Positions 59,808 through 64,000 of a stretch of DNA of 64,000 bases are shown in pieces (position 1 is the stretch's first letter; the number at the start of each line of letters is the position of its first letter). The notes under the pieces were generated by a model. The model did no database searches and was not told where the DNA came from. It saw nothing but the letters and a program-made list of their open reading frames with translations. Source of the DNA: Pseudomonas fildesensis (GTDB lineage: Bacteria; Pseudomonadota; Gammaproteobacteria; Pseudomonadales; Pseudomonadaceae); NCBI RefSeq assembly GCF_001050345.1, contig NZ_LFMW01000008.1, forward strand, positions 1 through 64,000, read 5' to 3'. Both the position numbers and the translations under genes were made by a program.

Positions 59808-61070
59808 TTAAAGCAGTGAAATCGGATAGCTGATAAAGATCCGGTTTTCATCGAACTCGTTATTGCTGAAATCCCGACGCATGGTCGAGTTGCGCCACTT
59901 AACGTTCAGGTCCTTCAACGCACCGCTCTGCACCGTGTAGGCCAGTTCCGATTCGCGACCCCATTCCTTGCCATCGGTGATCGCCCCGGTGTGTACGTTA
60001 CTGCCGCTGATGTAGCGGTTCATCAGGGTCAACCCGGGTACGCCGAGCACCACGAAGTTAAAGTCATGGCGCACCTGCCAGGATTTTTCCTTGGCGTTGT
60101 CGTAGCTGGCGTTGTAGCTGTCGTTGGCCAGGGTGCCGCCGCTGGTGCCGTTAACCCGCATCCACACGCTGTCGCCGCTGAGCTTTTGCAGGCCCACATA
60201 GAAGGTGTTGCCGTTGTATTTGGCCGAGAGCAGGGCGAATGCGGTTTTGTTGTCGAGGTCGCCGGCCAGGGCGCTGCCGTCTTCCTTGCCGTTGAAGAAA
60301 CCGAGGTTAGCGCCCAGGGTCCAGTCGCCCACAGGTTGGCTGTGGTTCAGGTTGAAGTACTGCTGCTGGTAGATGTCGCTCAATTCGGCGTACCACACGC
60401 CGACCTGGGTGCGCTTGTCGTTGAAGGTGTATTCGCCGCCGCCGAAGTTGAAGCGGTCCGAGGTGAACGCGGCTTTGCCGTTCATGAACATGTCTTCCAT
60501 GCTCGCGTCGTTGCGCGGGCTGTTGCCACGAAACTGCCCGCCGTAAAGCGTCAGGCCGGCGATCTCACTGGAGGTCACCTGGCCGCCGCGAAAGGTCTGG
60601 GGCAGGGAGCGGCCATCGTCGGAGCGCAGGATCGGCAGCACCGGCATCCACTCGCCGACTTTCAACTCCGTCTTCGACAGCTTGGTTTTCAGTGCCACAC
60701 CGAGGCGGCCGAAGTTGTCGGCGGGGCGGCCATCGTTGTGGATCGGCAGCAGTTGCGTACCGCCGGTGCCTTTGCCGCCGTCGAGCTTTTGCGAGTACAG
60801 GCCCAGCACATCAATCCCAAAACCCACGGTGCCCCGGGTGTAGCCGGATTTGGCGTCGAGAATGAAGTTTTGCGTCCACTCCTCTGCCTTGCCCTGGGGG
60901 TTGGACGGGTTGGTGAAGTTGCGATTGAAGTAGGCGTTACGCAAAGTGAGCGTGGCTTTGGCGTCATCGATAAAGCCTTCGGCTTGAACGGTGAAGGGCA
61001 GAGTGAACGCCAGGCTACTGAGACCGATAAGACCGAGACGCGAGGAGGAATTGCGGGCGAGATAACTCAC
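59808..61070 (-). CDS. OprD-family outer-membrane porin
   Basis: The 420-residue protein has a signal peptide (LGLIGLSSLAFTLPFTVQAE) and the OprD pattern, with FIDDAKATLTLRNAYFNRNF at the N-terminus, YTRGTVGFGIDVLGLYSQKL, and the ending FISYPISLL. OprD porins are 18-strand barrels that admit small carboxylates or amino acids. The adjoining uronate operon and shared operator motif suggest a hexuronate porin. It has its own promoter with two operator-like sites. Confidence 0.88.
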   Translation of the reverse strand: MSYLARNSSSRLGLIGLSSLAFTLPFTVQAEGFIDDAKATLTLRNAYFNRNFTNPSNPQGKAEEWTQNFILDAKSGYTRGTVGFGIDVLGLYSQKLDGGKGTGGTQLLPIHNDGRPADNFGRLGVALKTKLSKTELKVGEWMPVLPILRSDDGRSLPQTFRGGQVTSSEIAGLTLYGGQFRGNSPRNDASMEDMFMNGKAAFTSDRFNFGGGEYTFNDKRTQVGVWYAELSDIYQQQYFNLNHSQPVGDWTLGANLGFFNGKEDGSALAGDLDNKTAFALLSAKYNGNTFYVGLQKLSGDSVWMRVNGTSGGTLANDSYNASYDNAKEKSWQVRHDFNFVVLGVPGLTLMNRYISGSNVHTGAITDGKEWGRESELAYTVQSGALKDLNVKWRNSTMRRDFSNNEFDENRIFISYPISLL

Positions 61071-61112
61071 AGTGAAGCTCCCTTTTTTTGTTGTTTTTAT
61101 TATTCGTTATAC

Positions 61113-61125
61113 GTTGTCGTACAAC
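61113..61125. promoter_or_regulatory. Operator-like palindrome GTTGTCGTACAAC before the porin gene
   Basis: GTTGT and ACAAC arms surround a CGT centre, 43 bp before the oprD-like ATG. A related site is 46 bp further upstream. The pattern resembles GntR/FadR-type sites. Confidence 0.55.
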
Positions 61126-61170
61126 ATTTGAGCGAATATTTACGGGGTTTCCGAGGATTGTCAACTAGAA

Positions 61171-61183
61171 GTTGTACGATAAC
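61171..61183. promoter_or_regulatory. Second operator-like site GTTGTACGATAAC
   Basis: Read on the minus strand this is GTTATCGTACAAC, 12 of 13 identical to the site at 61113. The 58-bp centre-to-centre spacing is between 5 and 6 helical turns. Confidence 0.5.
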
Positions 61184-61206
61184 CTCCGGAGGGCGCATGC
61201 CTCCTT

Positions 61207-61292
61207 TGTAGGAACCCGGCTCGCCGGTGATGACGGTTTTGGCGTTTGCGCAAGGGTTGATGGCCCCATCGCCGGCAAGCCGGGCTTCTACA
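61207..61292. repeat. Inverted repeat of the TGTAGGA...TCTACA family
   Basis: TGTAGGAACCCGGCTCGCCGG at the left pairs with CCGGCAAGCCGGGCTTCTACA at the right, with a loop of about 45 bp. This family has only one copy in the window. It lies just after the copD stop. Confidence 0.75.
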
Positions 61293-61305
61293 TTTTGGGG
61301 GTGTT

Positions 61306-62163
61306 TCAGCCGGCCAGGACCATTGGCGGGAGGGTACCGAGGAGGGAAACAGCGGCTACTGCGCAAACGCCCAGTAGCCATTCCAGCATCACGCTGGCTT
61401 TCAGGGTGCCCAGCCGTTGTTCACAGCGTTCGATACGCAACCGGTTCAGCAGCGCCAACGCCAACATACCGAGCACCAGCAGTACCTTGATCAACAGGAT
61501 CAAGGCAAAACCCGTGAACAACGGTGTGGGCCACAGTTGCCCGGTCAGCACGCGCACGTTGATCAAACCGGTCACCAGCAAGCCGGCGACCAGGCCGTAA
61601 CCGACGCCGCTGAAGCGCCTGAGGATCGGCTCCAGCGGGTAGTCGTTCGACTGCCTGAGGACCAACACCAGCAGCAACAACCCACCGAGCCACGCGCCCA
61701 CGCATACCAGGTGCACGATCTGGTTGAGGATCAGCAATTGCCCGCTCCGCCCATTGAGCATGGCGCCATGCCCCACCGGTGCCAGGGTGGCCAGTAGCAG
61801 CGCGATCAATGGCAGGCGCAGAGCCGGCCAGGGTTTGATCAGTGCGATCACCAGCAGCAGGTTCAGCAACAGATGCCAGGTCCATACCTGGCCAAAAAAG
61901 GTCTTGCCCAGCACCAACTGCACGGTGGCCGGTTGCAGGGCTGCCTCCCAGGTGCCGGCCATGCTGGCGGTGATCAACAATAACCACGCTACCCCGCAAG
62001 CAAGCCCCAGCCACGCCAAGCCACGGGTGATGCGCAGCAGGTGCCGGTCCAGTGTCGGCTGCGGCCCGGTGCCCAGTAGCCAGGGTCTGAACACGCAGGC
62101 CCCGAACATCAACAGCACGACGATGAAATGCAGGAAGCGGCACAGCAACAGCAGCGTCGCCAT
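61306..62163 (-). CDS. copD: Copper resistance protein CopD
   Basis: The 285-residue inner-membrane protein has eight hydrophobic segments and the CopD features RFLHFIVVLLMFGACVF at the start, HGAML near the middle and NQIVHLVCVGAWLGGLLLLV later. The histidines in these spans are the likely copper-path ligands. It works with CopC, encoded 3 bp upstream, in periplasmic copper handling. No copA or copB is adjacent. Confidence 0.88.
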   Translation of the reverse strand: MATLLLLCRFLHFIVVLLMFGACVFRPWLLGTGPQPTLDRHLLRITRGLAWLGLACGVAWLLLITASMAGTWEAALQPATVQLVLGKTFFGQVWTWHLLLNLLLVIALIKPWPALRLPLIALLLATLAPVGHGAMLNGRSGQLLILNQIVHLVCVGAWLGGLLLLVLVLRQSNDYPLEPILRRFSGVGYGLVAGLLVTGLINVRVLTGQLWPTPLFTGFALILLIKVLLVLGMLALALLNRLRIERCEQRLGTLKASVMLEWLLGVCAVAAVSLLGTLPPMVLAG

Positions 62164-62166
62164 GGA

Positions 62167-62532
62167 TTATTGGCCGACCTTGAAGCTGTATTCACCGTTG
62201 CTCTTGTGGGTGTCGACCGAGACGGCGTTCCACACCACTTTGTAGTTGCCGGCGGCCAGCGGGGCGGCGGGCGTTACCACCAGGGTTTTCTTGTCGGCGT
62301 CCGGGGTTGCCAGGCCCTTGATGGCGATTTCGGTGCCGTCCTTGCTCAGGGACACTTTGGTGAAAGTGGCTTCGATGCCTTCGCTGAAGGTCAGGCGCAG
62401 ATCTTTTGGTGCGGCGACGCTGCTGTCTGCCGCAGGCTCCGAGCTCTTGAGGTGGGCATGGGCAAACGCCGCCGAGGCGCCGAGCAGGGAAGCGAGCAGG
62501 GCGACGGTGGTCAGGGTTTTCTTGATCAACAT
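62167..62532 (-). CDS. copC: Periplasmic copper-binding protein CopC
   Basis: The 121-residue protein has a signal peptide ending AAFA, with mature start HAHLKSSEPAADSSV. The first histidine, and the Asp and His in VSVDTHKSNGEYSF, form the usual copper(II) site of CopC. The methionine-rich copper(I) site is absent, as in the shorter CopC class. It is the first gene of the copC-copD pair. Confidence 0.9.
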   Translation of the reverse strand: MLIKKTLTTVALLASLLGASAAFAHAHLKSSEPAADSSVAAPKDLRLTFSEGIEATFTKVSLSKDGTEIAIKGLATPDADKKTLVVTPAAPLAAGNYKVVWNAVSVDTHKSNGEYSFKVGQ

Positions 62533-62647
62533 TGCGCAATACCAATCAATGGGTAGGAGCGGGCAGTGTACGAAGTTTCGACTGCGCCTGTCGCCCCGAT
62601 CTAGAGCGGTGGTAGTCTTCGGGTTATGTCTTTGTCAGGGAGCCCTT

Positions 62648-63268
62648 ATGGGCAATCACAAGATCGGAATTCGTCAGGTCAACGTCGAAAAAATCCTGCT
62701 GGCGGCGGAGAAAATCTTCGCCGAGAAGGGCTATGGCAGCACCGCCATGGCCGACATCGCGGAAGAAGTGCAACTGCCGCGCTCCAACCTGCATTACTAC
62801 TTCACCACCAAAAGCGAGCTGTACAGCGCGGTACTGTTCGACCTGCTGGAGTTGTGGAAGCAGGACGCCCTGAGCTTCGAAACCTTCGATGACCCGCGTG
62901 TGGTGCTCAGCAGCTACATCCGCGCCAAGATGCAGCGCTCCCGCACGCGGCCGTATGGCTCGAAAGTCTGGGCCAATGAAATCATCCACGGCGCACCCAC
63001 CCTCGGTGAGGCGCTGGACGAAAGCCTGTACGACTGGGCCAAGATGAAGGAAGCGAAGATTCGCCAATGGGTGGAAGACAAACGCATCCTGCCGGTGGAG
63101 CCGTCGAGCCTGCTGTATATGATCTGGGCGTCGACCCAGCACTATGCCGACTTTGATCACCAGGTGAAGATTTTGAATGATCACCAGCCGTTGTCGGATA
63201 TGCAGTTTGAGAGGGCGATTCAGACGGTGACGGGGGTGATATTGCGCGGGATTGGGTTGGAGCCTTGA
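62648..63268 (+). CDS. TetR-family regulator, RutR/pyrimidine type
   Basis: The 206-residue protein has the TetR helix-turn-helix (ILLAAEKIFAEKGYGSTAMA, then LPRSNLHYYFTTKSELY) and a C-terminal domain with the WANEIIHGAP block seen in RutR-like proteins, which sense pyrimidines. The dihydropyrimidine dehydrogenase gene at the right edge, read convergently, supports a pyrimidine-catabolism role. GGGAG precedes the ATG at 62648. It is divergent from copC, which it probably does not control. Confidence 0.82.
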   Translation: MGNHKIGIRQVNVEKILLAAEKIFAEKGYGSTAMADIAEEVQLPRSNLHYYFTTKSELYSAVLFDLLELWKQDALSFETFDDPRVVLSSYIRAKMQRSRTRPYGSKVWANEIIHGAPTLGEALDESLYDWAKMKEAKIRQWVEDKRILPVEPSSLLYMIWASTQHYADFDHQVKILNDHQPLSDMQFERAIQTVTGVILRGIGLEP

Positions 63269-63289
63269 CGTTTGGGGTGAGGCTGAGGG

Positions 63290-63380
63290 CGCTATCGGGA
63301 GCAAGCCCCCTCCCACAGTTGATCGCATTTTTTCTGGAGGAATACGGTCAACTGTGGGAGGGGGCTTGCTCCCGATAGCG
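63290..63380. repeat. Inverted repeat of the TGTGGGAGGGGGCTTGC family, opposite order
   Basis: Here GCTATCGGGAGCAAGCCCCCTCCCACA comes first and TGTGGGAGGGGGCTTGCTCCCGATAGC second, the reverse of the copies at 24408 and 46113. It lies between convergent genes. Confidence 0.87.
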
Positions 63381-63390
63381 GTTTACAGGA

Positions 63391-64000
63391 CTACACCGCC
63401 TCCCGGTAGGGATTACGCGGATCCTGCGTCCAATTCAAAAACGGCTTGCCCGTGTCCATTGGCACCATCTCGATACAATCGGCCACCGGGCAGGTGATCT
63501 GGCACAGGTTGCACCCCACGCACTCATCATCAATCACCTCGTACTTATGCGTCCCATCCGCCTGCTTCAAACTTGCGATGGCCTGGTGCGACGTGTCCTC
63601 ACAGGCAATATGGCAACGCCCGCAGCCAATACAGGCGGCCTGGTCGATCTTCGCAATCACCTGATAATTGATATCCAGGTACTTCCAATCGGTCGTATTG
63701 CCCACCGCCCGCCCGGAAAACTCCTGCAAGCTCTTGTAGCCCTGACTGTCCATCCACCGCGACAGCCCATCCTTCATCTCTTCCACGATGCGAAACCCAT
63801 GCAGCATCGCCGCCGTGCACACCTGCACCGCGCCGCAGCCCAGGGCGACGAATTCCGCCGCATCGCGCCAGTTGCCGATGCCGCCAATCCCGCAGATCGG
63901 CAGGCCTTGGGTCTGCGGGTCGCGGGCGATTTCGGCGACCATGTTCAGTGCAATCGGCTTCACCGCCGAGCCGCAATAGCCGCCGTGGGTGCTCTGGGTG
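63391..64000 (-). CDS. preA: NAD-dependent dihydropyrimidine dehydrogenase, PreA/PydA-type subunit, 3' part only
   Basis: The visible C-terminal 202 residues begin STHGGYCGSAVKPIALNMVA with the catalytic-loop cysteine and FMN-barrel sequence (GIGGIGNWRDAAEFVALGCG). They end in two 4Fe-4S clusters (CIGCGRCHIACEDTS; CVGCNLCQITCPVADCIEM). It reduces uracil and thymine, the first step of reductive pyrimidine breakdown. The N-terminus lies outside the window. The cysteine spacing in both clusters is intact. Confidence 0.92.
   Translation of the reverse strand, partial: TQSTHGGYCGSAVKPIALNMVAEIARDPQTQGLPICGIGGIGNWRDAAEFVALGCGAVQVCTAAMLHGFRIVEEMKDGLSRWMDSQGYKSLQEFSGRAVGNTTDWKYLDINYQVIAKIDQAACIGCGRCHIACEDTSHQAIASLKQADGTHKYEVIDDECVGCNLCQITCPVADCIEMVPMDTGKPFLNWTQDPRNPYREAV

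Overview
The window looks like chromosomal DNA of a fluorescens-group Pseudomonas. It is GC-rich and densely coded. It carries a ped-type PQQ alcohol-oxidation cluster, a Pseudomonas-style inositol (iol/iat/ibp) locus, OprD and TRAP uptake genes, and many copies of the intergenic palindromic repeats typical of that group. The species cannot be fixed from the sequence alone. No rRNA, tRNA, CRISPR array or complete insertion sequence was seen. The only clearly foreign, AT-richer stretch is the left 2 kb.

Layout. (1) 1-2.0 kb is a scrap yard: the start of an IS66-type tnpB, an IS30-type transposase remnant, and an orphan Rhs C-terminal toxin tip with its immunity gene bracketed by two near-identical 71-bp direct repeats. 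(2) 2.0-10.8 kb holds a DUF3995 membrane protein, a DUF2946 protein with a TonB-dependent receptor, a lone betaine-type binding protein, several small conserved proteins, a chemoreceptor whose only likely sensor is C-terminal, and a zinc-poor DksA paralogue. (3) 11.3-24.4 kb is the myo-inositol locus: ABC importer ibpA-iatA-iatP, catabolic genes iolC-E-B-D-G plus a second Gfo/Idh/MocA oxidoreductase, and a divergent RpiR-type regulator. A 16-bp palindrome is shared by both promoter regions. (4) 24.5-31.2 kb holds a 24-residue membrane peptide, a two-component system, and an SRPBCC/SDR/aldo-keto reductase unit divergent from a LysR regulator. (5) 31.2-36 kb is a compact putrescine (gamma-glutamylation) operon with an AraC regulator. 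(6) 36.5-49 kb is the PQQ cluster: pentapeptide-repeat protein, calcium-type PedE, cytochrome PedF, a binding protein, a SoxYZ-like carrier, a zinc hydrolase, lanthanide-type PedH, aldehyde dehydrogenase PedI, an orphan PqqA peptide gene, an ErcA-like iron alcohol dehydrogenase and an ErcS'-like hybrid kinase. (7) 49.2-53.6 kb holds an anion symporter and an EmrB/EmrA-like efflux pair. (8) 53.8-61.1 kb is a hexuronate locus: aldose epimerase, TRAP transporter, SMP-30 lactonase, uronate dehydrogenase and OprD porin, with a 13-bp operator-like motif upstream of udh and oprD. (9) 61.3-64 kb holds copC-copD, a TetR regulator and the 3' part of a dihydropyrimidine dehydrogenase gene.

How the genes work together. 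The window is mostly a catabolic and uptake region in which each substrate module carries its own transporter, enzymes and usually a regulator. In the PQQ module, periplasmic PedE or PedH would oxidise alcohols to aldehydes, PedF would take the electrons, and PedI would oxidise the aldehyde. ErcA, ErcS' and the extra PqqA are probably tied to control and cofactor supply. pqqBCDE are not in the window. The most notable new signals are putative operators found by eye: a CGGGAA-N5-TTCCCG palindrome before both quinoprotein promoters, TGGAA-N6-TTCCA before both inositol operons, and GTTGTCGTACAAC-like sites before the uronate genes.
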